Part shown: positions 23,359-36,400 of the stretch, piece after piece
Layout: each line of letters begins with the position of its first letter
Position numbering within the stretch: the first letter of the stretch is position 1
Assembly: GCF_016545825.1 (NCBI RefSeq)
Contig: NC_052614.1
Span: forward strand, 59,155,864-59,219,863
Source: Eucalyptus grandis
Lineage: Eukaryota; Streptophyta; Magnoliopsida; Myrtales; Myrtaceae
Direction: 5' to 3'
Length of the DNA stretch: 64,000 bases
Notes under the pieces: model-generated
The model's database searches: none
Seen by the model: only the letters and a program-made list of their open reading frames with translations
Told to the model about the DNA's origin: nothing
Program-made: the position numbers and the translations under genes

Positions 23359-24005
23359 ATGGTTAGTATGTTGGCTCCAGGCTTGGTTGAAAGGCAAAGC
23401 AACACCATACCGCCTTACTTTGATGGAAAGGAATACAATATGTGGAAAAACAAAATGAAGGCATTCTTAAGATCGAAAGACCCTCTTGAATGAGATGTGG
23501 TAGATAAAGGAAATATTCCTAAAACTACAACAGTCTCAGAAAGGGGAAATTAAAACTGTTCGATCAAATGATATGAATCAAGAAGAGATAACCAAGAGAC
23601 AAACTCTTGATACAAAAATAATTTATTCTTTATATTGTGCATTATCTCCTACTAAATATAACAGAATATCTTCTTGTGAAATAGCTAAAGAAGTTTGGGA
23701 TAGATTGCACATCACCTATGAAGGAACTGATCAAGTGAAAGAAACCAGAATCAATATTCTGCTCAGTCAATATGAAGCATTTGGAATGAAACCAGGAGAA
23801 TCTATCACTAACATGTTTAGTCGTTTTACATAAATTGTGAATGGTCTTAAGTATCAAGGTCAACCAATCTCTAGACCCATGAAGGTTAACAAGTTACTGC
23901 GAGGACTTTCCAAAAATTGGAATCACGTAAAGACCTCAATAAGGGAGACACAAAGAATCATGCCACTCTCTGTTGACAAATTGGTTGGCACTCTTCAGTT
24001 TTATG
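23359..24005 (+). pseudogene. Copia A gag, N-terminal part
   Basis: The frame begins at ATG 23,359 (MVSMLAPGLVER) with PPYFDGKEYNMWKNKMKAFL, the typical copia gag start. A Trp codon is lost as TGA near 23,490 and further breaks lie at about 23,550 and 23,830. Clear homology to copia B gag continues through LLRGLSKNWNHVKTSI. It stops at copia B and continues at 33,414 with EVEQIKEDEDPKG. Confidence 0.8.
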
Positions 24006-24934
24006 TGTTGGAGAAATCTTCTTGAAGTATTTTGAAGCTGAAAAAACGTTTCCATCAGTCTAGTTTGAAGGCTTGCGAGACTCAGTATTTAAAGTCGAAG
24101 ACCTCCGGACAGCCCGAGACTCAAGACTCAAAGTCTATCCTCATTGTGATCTCTAATTCGTTGAAGAAAGGCTATCCAGAACTGGATGTTTCGTCAAGGA
24201 TTTAACCTTATCAACTGGAGAAGATCTCGTGGCTGGAAAAGACGTAATGGAATCCTTTGATTGATTGAGATTGACTCGATGATTGAAGATCCGGTGATTG
24301 CCTAAATATTATTGGAAGGTTCTACTTATGGAAACCGAGATCCTGATTGTATGGGCGAACGGGATTGATGGGCTATCAACACGTTCCTTTAATAGCTTGA
24401 ACGATCTTCCTAATTGATTCCGTCCAACGGGTAGATTGGAGGAATTCCTTTGGTAAGTGCCAACGGGTATGATGGCATAAAGGAGTATATAAGGAAGACG
24501 GTCTTAGTTGTTGAGGTGTGCGCGATAGAAGAATTCCAAAGTCTGAAGCTCTTTTTGTTTAGACAATTCCTTTGAGCGAATACTTGTATACAAAAGAGAG
24601 TCTATATTTGTGAGAAACCTTGAGGAGGTGTGATAGAACATCTACACTGTGAAATCAAGGCAAAGCTGTGCTGTAACTTCTCTTTTGATCATAGTGAAAT
24701 CCAGCCGGTGGGCTGTCAGTGCGGAAGAGTGGACGTAGGCTTGGAATAAGCCGAACCACTATAAACCATGTGTTCAATTTTCTCTTCCTTACTCTCTTTA
24801 CCTTGATCGTACTTCATTTTCGCTAATCATAGTAAACTTTCTTTCTATCATTTGCAAAGAATCGCTTCCGTATCTCGATAAATTGTTTATGCACCTATTC
24901 ACCCCCCCTCTAGGTGATTATACTAGCTATCACA
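24006..24934 (+). repeat. Copia B 5' LTR
   Basis: 929 bp, TGTTGGAGAAATC to AGCTATCACA. It contains TATATAAGGAAGACGG near 24,486, a plausible TATA element. It is very similar to 32,480-33,413, with scattered substitutions and small indels. Confidence 0.9.
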
Positions 24935-24936
24935 AT

Positions 24937-24948
24937 TGGTATCAGAGC
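24937..24948 (+). other. Copia B primer-binding site (initiator Met-tRNA)
   Basis: TGGTATCAGAGC two bases after the LTR end, complementary to the initiator tRNA-Met 3' end. Confidence 0.9.
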
Positions 24949-24996
24949 TTGTGTACTCACATTGTTTGAAGTGTTTTACTTCAGAGTTAAAGATCC

Positions 24997-26650
24997 ATGG
25001 CTAGTATGTTGGCTCCAGGGCTGGTAGAAGGGCAAAGCAACACGAGACCTCCTTACTTTGATGGAAAGGACTACAACATATGGAAAAACAAGATGAAGGC
25101 GTTCTTAAGGTCAAAGGATCCTCTGGAATGGGACGTTGTAGAAAAAGGAATCGTTCCTAAATCTGCTCCTGTCTCAGAAAGAGGAAAAGACTCTGTTGAG
25201 TCTAGCGAAATGACTTAGGAAGAGATGATCAAGAGACAAGCTCTTGATGCAAAAGCAATTTATTCTTTATATTGTGCTTTATCACCTACTGAATATAACA
25301 GAATATCTTCTTGTGATACAGCCAAAGAAGTCTGGGATAGATTACACATCACATATGAAGGAACCGATCGAGTGAAAGAGACAAGAATCAATATTCTTCT
25401 TGGTCAATACGAAGCCTTCAGAATGAAACCAGAAGAATCTATCACTGACATGTTTAGTCATTTTACAGATATCGTGAATGGTCTTGAAAATCAAGGTCAA
25501 CCAATTTCTGATCCCATGAAAGTAAACAAGTTACTGCGTGGACTCTCCAAGGATTGGAATCATATAAAGACCTCAATCGGGAGACCCAAAGAATCATGCC
25601 ACCGTTTGTCGTCGATGAGTTGGTTGGGACTCTTCAATCCTATGAAGTGGAACGAATCAATGAAGACGAAGACCCTAAAGGTAAGAAATCTATTTGATTA
25701 CGATGTAACAGTTATTCGAAGACGACGTGGATGATGAAGAACTTGCTCTTATGATAAGAAGATTCGAAAGCTGAACGAGAAAAGGAAAAAGATTCAATGC
25801 AAAGAAACAAAGTTTTCAAAAGCAACGACCAAGTCTGAAGATGAAGAATCAAACAAAGATGTAGTCTCGCTTCGAATGTAAGAAAAAGGGACACATCAAA
25901 CCCAACTGTCCTCTTCTAAGGAAGAAGAAAGGAAAAATTGAAAGATATCGAAAAGCTCTCAAAGCTGAAACCAGGTGATACGAGTGCGAAGATAGTGATG
26001 ATGATTATGCCAACATATGTCTAATGGCACAATCCAGTTCGAGAATCAAACTCCGAGATTAATTCGATTCGAAAGTGAATTCGAGGTAAGTAACTTCAAA
26101 ATCCCTATTAAAGTTTCAAAATACATTGATGAATTATGTTTTAGTCTTAAGACTTCTCTTAAAAGAATTTCAGAACTCAAAAAGGAAAATTCTGCTTTGA
26201 AACAACAAGAGAATGTTTTGGAGAAAAAAGTGAAATGCTTAGACCAGAATGTTTCTTCTCTCAAAGAAAGTGAAAATAATCTTTTAAAAGAAAATGCATT
26301 CTTGAAAAATGATATTTCAAATATTTCCAAAAGATTTTCTTTAGGTTACTGAAAACTGGAGAAAATACTTTCTGTTCAAAGACCTTATTTCAATAAATCT
26401 GGATTGGGAATGACTGCTGAAACTATTCCTTTAATCAATTTTCCTAAAGTAAAAGAAAGAATCAAGCAAAGACCTACAAGAAACGCTTACAAAAATCATT
26501 TTGAAAGGAACTTTGTAAAACCAGTAGGTTGCAATGCTCTTAGATGTTCAAAATGCAATAGTGCAGATCATTTTGAGAAAGAATGTCCTATGGTTTGGAG
26601 ACACATCAATAAAGTCACGGGCAAAAACCGTATATCAGACTAACTCAAAA
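24997..26650 (+). pseudogene. Copia B gag, broken
   Basis: Starts at ATG 24,997 (MASMLAPGLVEG). The copia gag core runs to about 25,600 with YFDGKDYNIWKNKMKAFL, YDVWDRLHITYEG-type helices and LLRGLSKDWNH. A TAG at 25,216 (CAG in the related copy) and a frameshift near 25,590 break it. A first knuckle, FECKKKGHIKPNC, is at about 25,870 and a coiled coil at about 26,130-26,330 (LKRISELKKENSAL). A second Cys-His motif, CSKCNSADHFEKEC, is near 26,548. Confidence 0.85.
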
Positions 26651-26698
26651 GGACCCAAGAAAATATGGGTACCAAAGAAAGCTTGAGTTTCTTTTTGA

Positions 26699-29600
26699 AT
26701 GCAGGTCACTATCAAGAAAAAAGTGAAATGGTATCTGGATAGTGGATGCTCCAGACACATGACAGGAGATTCAAATTACTTCATAAAGCTCGTTCAAGTG
26801 AATGGTGGAAAAGTCTCATTTGGAGGAAACAGCAAAGGAAAAATAGTGGGATTTGGAACTGTAAAGATTGGGAACCTCACAATAAGCAATGTTTCTTTAG
26901 TTGAAGGGCTCAATTATAATCTGCTCGGTATCGATCGACTTTGTGATGCCGGTTTTAGAATAAACTTTCAAGAGGGTATTTGTTCGGGAACCGGTAAAAA
27001 GATTCTACTCGATCATTCATGGGTCGAAGACATGGGAATATCTACCTCTTAAACGTGAAACCAGATGAATCGCAATGTCTAATCTCAATCCAAGACGAAG
27101 CAAACTTATGGCACAAAAAGCTTGGGCATATCAACATGAAGTAGATAGCCAAAATCTCAGCAAAGAAGCTTGTTCGTGGTCTACCCAATTTATCATATCA
27201 AAAAGTCCGATCTATGTGCACCATGTATATTGGGAAAACAGGTAAGAAATTCATTTAAACCAATAAATCAAGTTTCCACTAACCAGTGTACTGCAGCTCT
27301 TGCATATGGATCTCTTCGGACCAACCAGAACGCAGAGCATTGGAGGTAAGAAATATTGCCTAGTAATTGTGGATGACTACTCACGATTTACTTGGGTATA
27401 TTTCTTAGCAAGTAAGTCTGAAACTTTCTCTTACTTTGAAAAATTTGCTAAGAATGTTCAAAATGAAAAAGGGTATGTAATTTCAAGTATAAAAACAGAT
27501 CATGGAGGTGAATTTGAAAATCAAAACTTTGCAAAATTTTGTGATGAATCTGGTTTTCAACATTTGTTCTCCTCTCCATATACTCCAGAGCAAAACTGAG
27601 TCGTAGAAAGGAAGAATAGATCTCTTCAAGAAATGACTAGAACTCTTTTAATTGAAAGCAATATCTCTTTACGATTTTGGGCTGAAGCAGTTTCAACATC
27701 ATGTTATATTATCAATAGAGTCTTTCTAAGGCCTATTCTAGAAAAAACCCCTATGAACTATTTAAAGAAAAGAAGCCAATTGTTTCATATTTTCATGTTT
27801 TCGGATGCAAATGTTTCATATTGAAAAATGCAAATGATCGAGTTGGTAAGTTTGAAGAAAAGTCAGATGAAGGCATCTTCCTTGGATATTCAACCACAAG
27901 TAAAGCGTACAGAGTCTACAACAAGAAGACTCAAACTGGGAAGAATCAATGAATGTCAAATTCCAAGATTCCATTCAAAATGAATCCATTCGAGACTCAT
28001 CTAGAAGAAACGAATCGCTCCGGACTCAACAAAGTCTAAATCTCAAGAAGGCTCGAGATTTTGAAGGATCGGCAACAAGTAACTGTGAAGATTCAAGTGA
28101 AGGAAGTGATCATCAATTAATCAGCAACTAGAAACATAAGTCCAGTCATCCCAGAGATCTTATTATTGGCGACATCAATGAAGGAATTCGTACAAGATCC
28201 AAAAGGCGAGAAGAGTCTAGTGCCGTGACTCTTATTTTTGAAATAGAACCCAAGAGCATAGAAGAAGCTTTATCTGATGAAAGCTGGATTGAAGCTATGC
28301 AAGAAGAACTCAGACAATTCAAAATTAATGATGTCTGGGAATTAACTCCAAAACCGAAAGGTAAAGTCGTAAGAAACAAAGCAAGACTCGTGGCCAAAGG
28401 ATACACACAAGAAGAAGGGATCGACTATGACAAGACTTATGCACCGATAGCAAGGTTAGAAGCAATTCGTTTATTACTTGCATTTGCTTGTCATAAAAAT
28501 TTCAGGTTATTTCAAATGGACGTCAAAAGTGCTTTCCTAAATGGATTCATCCATGAGGAAGTCTATGTGGAATAACCACCAGGGTTTGAAGACCCAAAGA
28601 AACTAGACTTAGTATTCAGACTCAAAAAGGCCTTATATGGCTTAAAGCAAGCACCTCGAGCTTGGTACGACAGATTAAGTAAGTTTTTAATTCAAAATGG
28701 ATTTGTTAAAGGTAAAGTGGACACTACTCTTTTTATTAAAAAAAGAAAGCAAAAGTTTTCTGCTTGTTCAAATATATGTCGATGATATTATTTTTGGATC
28801 ATCTAATGAAAGTCTCAGGCAAGAAATTTTCAAAGACTATGCGGGATGAATTTGAAATGAGCATGATGGGTGAGTTAACCTTCTTTCTTGGACTTCAAAT
28901 AAAACAATTGGAGGAATGAACTTTTATTCATCAAGAAAAGTATGCAAATGATCTAGTCAAAAGTTTGGTCTGAACAATTGCAAAAGGCTGACATACCAAT
29001 GTCAAGTTCCTTGAAGATAGACAAAGATGAAGAAGGAAGAAAGTTGATCAAAAGCTATACAGAGTATCATCGGATCTCTTCTTTATCTTACTTGCTTCTA
29101 GACGACATTTTGTTTAGTGTTTGCATTTGTGCCGATTTCAATCGGACCCAAAGAATCTCATTTGAATGCTTTAAGCGTATTATTAAATATGTTTCATCAA
29201 CTTCAAGCATCGGTCTATGGTATCCTAAGAAGGAGACTTTAATCTTATGGGATATTCGAGCGCAGATCGGCCGGTTGCGAGTTGATAGAAAGAGCACTTC
29301 GGGAACTTGCCAGTTGCTTGGAAGCAGGATAGTATCTTGGTTTTCAAGGAAACAAAGCATTGTGGCTCTTTCAACAACAGAAGCAAAGTATGTAGCTCTT
29401 GGAAGTTGCTGTTCGCAAATTCTATGGATAAAACAACAGCTAAGAGACTTTGAAATTGAAGACTCATGCACGGAGATTAATTGCGACAACACCAGCGCTA
29501 TCAACCTCACTAAAAATCCAATTCTCCACTCAAGAGCAAAGCACATAGAGATTCGACATCACTTTATTAGAGACCATGTTCAAAATGGAGATGTTTCAAT

Positions 29601-29720
29601 TCAATTTGTTGACTCAAATAACCAACTGGCGGACATATTCACAAAGCCTTTGGAGAAAAATCAATTTGAATCTATCCGTTCCAGACTTAATATTTTGAGG
29701 TATGAGGAAATCAAAGTCTA
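26699..29720 (+). pseudogene. Copia B pol: protease, integrase, RT, RNase H, broken
   Basis: Protease: WYLDSGCSRHMTG at about 26,729, with the D-S-G triad intact. Integrase zinc region from about 27,105 (LWHKKLGHINM) and DDE core at 27,300-27,640 (HMDLFGPTR, VDDYSRFTWVYF, DHGGEFENQ, VVERKNRSLQEM). RT from 28,225: [40 protein letters not shown] and VDDIIFGS near 28,780, the last in a shifted frame. RNase H at 29,270-29,720: DRKSTSGTCQLLGS, STTEAKYVAL and ADIFTKPL. Stops include TGA at 27,598 and TAA at 28,573. Confidence 0.9.
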
Positions 29721-30027
29721 AAGACTTTCAGACTCAGATATACAAGACTTTATCTGTAGGATAGTCTTGGTACGACCGTCAAACTGTAAGTCTTTCTCTC
29801 TCTAATCTTATCTTGAAGAGGTATGATCATCAGACTGTGTTTAAATTGTTGCTATATTTAATCGTCGCATCATTTCATTTTCCAAAAAGAAGTTATTTTT
29901 AAAATGACTATTTTCACGGAAAAATACAGTTATTTTAAAAAGGCATCTTTTTACCTTTCTTAATTTTCAAAAAGTTGTCATCTTTCTTGGGAAAGTCAAG
30001 CAAGGAATCTTCCAAAAGCGAGAAAGA

Positions 30028-32106
30028 TGTCATCTTCAAGAAAGTCTTCGAGAATCGCAGCGGGGACCACGGCGAATGAGTGAGGGGCCTACGCACTTCG
30101 ATCTTCTTGAAGAAGAAGTGTCTCGAACAGCAACCGAGCCCACAACATTCTCGGCAACGTCATTCTCCTCCATCTAGTCCTCAAGGCGTTGATCATCAAC
30201 AATAGGAAGAAATCATCGAGGATGCAAACCCAGTAAGAGTTCAAAAGCCCGCTTTTATTTACAAGCTATATCGTGCCTTAAAAGGAATTCATACTCCTTT
30301 GAACTATGTTGATGATTTTCTTAAAGACAAATGATATAAGAACGAATATATCTTTCTGCGAAAAATGGAAAGTTTGGGAATTGCTCGTAAAGGGGTGGCT
30401 GAGGAAACCCTTGCGAATATCCCAAGTGATCCTCGTGGGGGGGGGCCGAATCACGTAGATGGGAATGATGATGACAATTTGTTCGAGTCTATTTCAACCG
30501 AAAATGGGTATTGCGGCTGAAATTCAAAGAAAAAGGGGAGATTTGTTCAGATCGAAGGAACAAAAGGATGCATCGTACTCGAAATTGCTGAAGCGTGGGG
30601 TAATAAACCCTAGGAGTGTGGATTTTGATTTTCGGATCTTTGTGAATGTGAACTTGAGGAAAAGTTCATTATCTTCAACTTGAAAAGTTCGCTCGACTCT
30701 GAGAGGCCTATCTTTGGATTAACTGCATATTTCTATTCAAATCTTAGCTTTTGGATATGAATAGATTCTCTTTCAGCGTTAAAGACCAAGACTATGTTGT
30801 GGATATGAATATCTTTGGCGAGATGTGTTAGAAGTTGAGAGAGGCGGATATCAACCAATCAAAGTTTCCATTGCTCGAGCCACACCGGAACCGGTGAAGG
30901 ACAGGAGAACGGATGAGAAGATCACCTACTTAAGGATGAGTGCATTCAACATCTTGCTTCACAAGATTGTGATTAATTGCCTTCGACCAAAATCAACTTC
31001 CAAAACTGATGTTTCAAGTTCAGAGGCAAAGTTGATGTATGCCATCCTCTGTGGAAAAAAGTTTTCTCTCCCTCATACTGTTATGTTTCACATGTATAGA
31101 GCAGTGATGAAGGACAGAGGTCAACTTCCTTACCCAAGCCTTGTTACTGAAGTTATTCGGACACTGAATATTCGGCCTCCACAAATCTTTTGTGTTCGAC
31201 CATGTGATCATATGGTGGTAGGACTGAAAATGGTGACCAAAATGCGTCTGAAGGAACTGAGCAAGGAGTTGGAGAAATTCAAGGAGAAGACTCGTGCCAA
31301 ATCTCATCAAACCTCTTCTGTAGCTAAAAGAAAAGGGAAGGAGCCCATGGTTGCTCCATCCAAAAGAAGAAGAGCTCTCCTCGTTGAGGATGAAGATGAT
31401 GAAGATGATATCACCATCTCTGCAATGGCTTTGAAGAATTTAAGTCGTCCTGTTCCACAGAAAGACTCGGAACAAATGACAAAAGAAGCAGAGGAGAAGG
31501 ATGCAGAGGAGAAGGAAGAAGAAGAAAGAGAAGCTGAAAAAGAAGCAGAGGAGGAAAGACCTGAAGAATAAAGAAGAGAAGAAGGAGAACCTGAGGAACT
31601 CTCTTCTCCACCTGAAGGCATGAAAACAGGGGGAGATCAAGAGAAAGGAGGGAAGTCCTCATATCCTGATGCAAGTGAAGGAGTCAGTCGCTCACCTGCA
31701 GACCCAGAGGATGTTTATACCTCTCAATTTCCAGAAGAAGGTCATGAAGTTTCATCGCCAAACCTACGAGATTATGCTTTGATCTACCATCGTCGCATTT
31801 ACTCCATCGGATCGGGCCGAAGCAAGTACTCGGGATAATGCAGCAGATTTTCGCATAATCATGGATGTTCTCTTGGAGATGTGAGGTCAAATTTATGCCT
31901 TGGGATGCGAGGTTCAAAATTTGCAGAATGCGGGTCAAGTTTCTTCATGTTCATTGAATGATAAGATCCAAGCCCTCTCTGTTCAGATCCAGGCCAATGC
32001 CAAGGGTGAGGAGATTGCACAACTGAAGGAAGACTTGAAAAGACTGGAAGGCATCGTTCAGTCTATGGAAGATTTCCAGCTTGTCTGCATTCCCAAGAGA
32101 TCTTGA
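30028..32106 (+). pseudogene. Copia B third ORF (env-like/plant transposon protein), broken
   Basis: Lies after RNase H and before the 3' LTR, the position of the envelope-like ORF in SIRE-type copia elements. It seems to begin MSSSRKSSRIAAGTT at 30,028. Recognisable blocks: NYVDDFLKDK then FLRKMESLGIARKG (30,300-30,400), and an open stretch of 248 codons at 30,825-31,571 with KLMYAILCGKKFSLPH, RAVMKDRG, a basic patch KRKGKEP..KRRRALL, an acidic run EDEDDEDD and an E/K-rich coiled coil. The final part to 32,106 is again coiled coil (IAQLKEDLKRLEGIV). Stops separate the blocks. No signal peptide is visible, so calling it an envelope would be unsafe. Confidence 0.7.
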
Positions 32107-32465
32107 CTTCATCTCAACCTTTTTAATGCTGACAAAAAGGGGGAGAGATGCAAGATTTGATCAAACTTTCAATCGTTAAACTTTTTTTAATCATGTGGTT
32201 TGTTGAACTGTTTTGTTATTGAACTCTATTTGACTTTGTTTTGTGTCTGGATAAGAACTGGACAAGACTTGGACTTGACTGCTTCTATTAACTACTATTG
32301 TTATCTTATGGATGGCTTTATCTCATACTAGACTAACCTATTTTCTGTGGTTGCATATTCTAGTGTTATTGATTTAGCCATTTATCTCTATAAGATATGC
32401 ATATGTGTTTGAGAAATGTTTTGCAGATCAAAGTTATCCAAATCTGCGGGAAAGTTTTGTCACCA

Positions 32466-32479
32466 TCAAAAGGGGAGAT
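32466..32479 (+). other. Copia B polypurine tract
   Basis: CAAAAGGGGAGAT lies directly before the TGTTGG of the 3' LTR, the expected plus-strand primer. Confidence 0.8.
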
Positions 32480-33413
32480 TGTTGGAGAAATCTTCTTGAA
32501 GTATTTTGAAGCCGACAAAACGTTTCCATCGATCTAGTCTCGAAGGCTTGCGGACTACGGTATTTAAAGTCCGAAGACCTCCGGACAGCCCAGACTCAAG
32601 ACTCAAAGTCTATCCTCATTGACAGATCTCTAATCCGTTGAAGAAAGGCTATCCCGGAATGGATGTTTCGTCAAGGATTTAACCTTATCAACCGGAGAAG
32701 ATCTCGTGGCTGGAAAAGACGTAATGGAATCCTTTGATTGATTGAGATTGACTCGATGATTGAAGATCCGTGATTGCCTAAATATTATTGGAAGGTTCTA
32801 CTTATGGAAACCGAGATCCTGATTGTATGGACGAACAGGATTGATGGGCTATCAACACGTTCCTTTAATAGTTTGAACGATCTTCCTAATTGATTCCGTC
32901 CAACGGGTAGATTGGAGGAATTCCTTTGGTAAGTGCCAACGGGTATGATGGCATAAAGGAGTATATAAGGAAGACGGTCTTAGTTGTTGAGGTGTGCGCG
33001 ATAGAAGAATTCCAAAGTCTGAAGCTCTTTTTTGTTTAGACAATTCCTTTGAGCGAATACTTGTATACAAAAGAGAGTCTATATTTGTGAGAAACCTTGA
33101 GGAGGTGTGATAGAACATCTACACTTTGTGAAATCAAGGCAAAGGCTGTGCTGTAACTTCTCTTTTGATCATAGTGAAATCCAGCCGGTGGGGGTCGGTG
33201 CGGAAGAGTGGACGTAGGCTTGGAATAAGCCGAACCACTATAAACCCCGTGTTCAATTTTCTCTTCCTTACTCTCTTTACCTTGATCGTACTTCATTTTC
33301 GCTAATCATAGTAAACTTTCTTTCTATCATTTGCAAAGAATCGCTTCCGTATCTCGATAAATTGTTTGTGCACCTATTCACCCCCCCTCTAGGTGATTAT
33401 ACTAGCTATCACA
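32480..33413 (+). repeat. Copia B 3' LTR
   Basis: 934 bp with the same ends as the 5' LTR. Immediately after TATCACA the copia A gag frame resumes (ATGAAGTGGAG). Confidence 0.9.
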
Positions 33414-36400
33414 ATGAAGTGGAGCAAATCAAAGAAGATGAAGATCCCAAAGGTAAAAAATCGATTGCATTAAAATCTAATGATGATTTTGATGTTACAG
33501 ATTCTAAAGACGATATGGACGATGAAAAGCTTGCTCTCATGATAAGAATGTTCAGAAAACTAAACAAAAATGGAAGAATATTCAATTTGAAGAAACAAAG
33601 TTCTCAAAAGTTTCAAAATAAATCAGTTGAGAATGATGATTCCAATAAAGATGTGATTTGTTTTGAATGCAAGAAAAATGGACACATTAGACCCAACTGT
33701 CTCTTACTGAAGAAAAAGAAAGGAAAAGCTGAGAAATACAGAAAAGCTCTCAAAATAGAAACTTGGAGTGATACCGAATGTGGAGAGAGTGATGATGATT
33801 ATGCTAATATTTGTCTAATGGCACAATCAGACTTAGATTCAAACTCTGAGACAGACTCAGATTCAGACAGTGAAATCGAGGTAAGTAACTTGAAAATTTC
33901 TACTAAAGTCTCTAAATATATTGATGAATTGTGTCTTAGTCTCAAAACCTCTCTCAAGAGGATTTCCGAACTAAAAAAAGAAAATTCTATACTGAAGCAC
34001 ATGAGATTGTTTGGGAAGAAAAAGTTGAAAATTTGGATAAAAGTGTTATTATTTTGAAAGAAAATGCAGACTCACTTTCAAAAGAAAATGCTCTTTTGAA
34101 AAATGATATCTCAAGTATTTCAAAAAGGTTTTCAATAAGTTCTGAGAAATTAGAAAAGATTCTTTCAGCATAAAGACCTTACTTTAACAAATTAGGCTTG
34201 GGAATGACTGCTAAAACCATTCCTTTAATTGATTTTCCAAAAGTAAACGAAAGAATTAAACAAAGACCTACAAAAGATTCTTATAGAAATCATTTCCAAA
34301 AAGTCTTTGTATAATCTGTAGGCCGCAGTGCTCTTAAATATTCTAAGTGCAATAGCTCAGAACATTTTGAGAAAGAATGTTCTATGGTTTGGAAATCTGT
34401 TAAGAATGTTTGGGCAAAGACCGTATATTGCACTAACTCCATTAGACCCAAGAAAGTATAGGTACCAAAGAAAGCTTGAGTTCTTTTTTAAATGCAGGTC
34501 ACTATCAAGAAAAATGTTAAATGGTACTTTGATAGTGGATGCTCAAGACATATGACAAGAGACTTAAGTTGTTTCATAAAGCTTATACAAGTTAATGGTG
34601 GAAGAGTTTCTTTTGGAGGAAATAGCAAAGGCAGAATTGTGGGATACGGAACCGTAAAGATTTGAAGTCTCACAATTAGTAACATTTCCTTAGTGGAATG
34701 ACTCAACTACAACTTATTGAGTATTAGCCAATTGTACGACACAGGTTACAAAATCAACTTTCAAGAAGGAATATGTTCAGGAACCAGTAAAAACTCCTCT
34801 TAGACATTCACGGGGCGAAGACATGGGAATATATATCTCTTGGATATCAAACCAGAAAAATCCCAATGTCTAATTTTAATTCCAGAGGTAGCTAATCTCT
34901 GGCATAAAAAACTTGGGCACATCAATATGAAGCAAAAAATAGCCAAGATCTCTGCAAAGAAGCTTGTTCGTGGACTACTCAATCTGACATATAAAAAATC
35001 CGAATTATGCACACCGTGTGTATTAGGAAAACAGGTTAGAAACTCTTTCAAACCAATAAATCAAGTTTCCACTAATCGTGTGCTGCAACTCTTGCATATA
35101 GATCTCTTCGGACCAACCAGAATCCAGAGCATTGGAGGTAAGAAATATTGCCTAGTAATAGTAGATGAATGTTCACGATTCACTTGGGTATATTTCCTAA
35201 CAAGTAAGTCTAAAACATTTTCTTATTTTATTAAATTTGCTAATAAAGTTTAAAATGAGAAAGGGTATGTTATTTCAAGTATACGGACAGATCATGGAGG
35301 TGAGTTTGAAAATCAAGACTTTACTAAATTCTGTGATGAATCTGGTTTTCAGCATATGTTCTTCTCACCATACACTCCAGAATAGAATGGAGTTGTGGAA
35401 AGGAAGAATAGATCGTTGCAAGAAATGGCTAGAACATTAGTAATTGAAAGTAACATTTCTTCTCGTTTTTGGGGTGACGCAATTTCTACAGCGTGTTATT
35501 ATATTATCAATAGAGTCTTCTTAAGGCCTATTTTGGAGAAAACTCCCTATGATTTGTTCAAAGGAAAGAAGCCAATTATTTCCTATTTTCATGTGTTTTG
35601 ATACAAATGTTTTATATTGAAAAATGCAAATGATCAAATTGGTAAGTTTGAAGAAAAATAAAAAACGAAGGCATTTTCCTTGGATATTCAACCACTAGCA
35701 AAACTTACAGAGTTTACAACAAAATAACTCAATTGGTAGAAGAATCAATGAATGTCAAATTTCAAGACTTCATACAAAATTCAACGATTCAGACTTAACC
35801 TGAAGAATCTAAACCTGCTTTAGACTCTACAAAGTCTAAATCTTCAGAAGCATCTCAGACTTCAGAAGACCAGCAACGAATGATCGTTGAAGAATCAAAT
35901 GAAGAAAAAGATCAATAGTCTAACAAACCAACAAGCAACTAGAAGCACAAGTCCAATCATCCCAAAGAACTCATTATTAGTGATATTAATGAAGGAATTC
36001 GTATAAGATCCAAAAGTCATGAAGAGTCTAGTGTTGTGGTTCTTATTTCTAAAATAGAACCCAAGAGTATAGAAGAAGTTTTGGCTGATGAAAGCTGGAT
36101 TGAAGCAATGCAAGAAGAACTCGGGCAATTCAATATTAATGATGTCTGGGAATTGACTCCTAAACCAAAAGTTAAATCTATCATTGGAGCTAAATGGGTT
36201 TTTAGGAACAAGATGAACGAAAAAGGAAAAGTCATAAGAAACAAAACAAGACTCGTGGCTAAAGGATATATGCAAGAAGAAGGGATAGACTATGATGAGA
36301 CTTACGCACCAGTAGCAAGGTTAGAAACAATTAGATTATTACTTGCTTTTGCTTGTTATAAGAATTTCAGGTTATTCCAAATGGACGTCAAAAATGCTTT

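Larger units (their letters stand above)
22343..24005 (+). mobile_element. Ty1/copia element A (SIRE-like), 5' part
   Basis: Outer copia element: 5' LTR (22,343-23,295) plus the first part of gag. At 24,005 it is interrupted by copia B and it resumes at 33,414. Closely related in sequence to copia B but more diverged, including the LTR. Confidence 0.85.
24006..33413 (+). mobile_element. Complete Ty1/copia element B (SIRE/Maximus-like) nested in copia A
   Basis: A 9.4-kb element with two closely similar LTRs (24,006-24,934 and 32,480-33,413), primer site, gag-pol and an additional ORF between RNase H and the 3' LTR, the hallmark of SIRE-type copia elements. It interrupts the gag frame of copia A. 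ATG flanks both sides (24,003-24,005 and 33,414-33,416), but a full 5-bp target duplication is not evident. Stops in gag, protease-integrase and RT show it is no longer autonomous. Confidence 0.9.
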
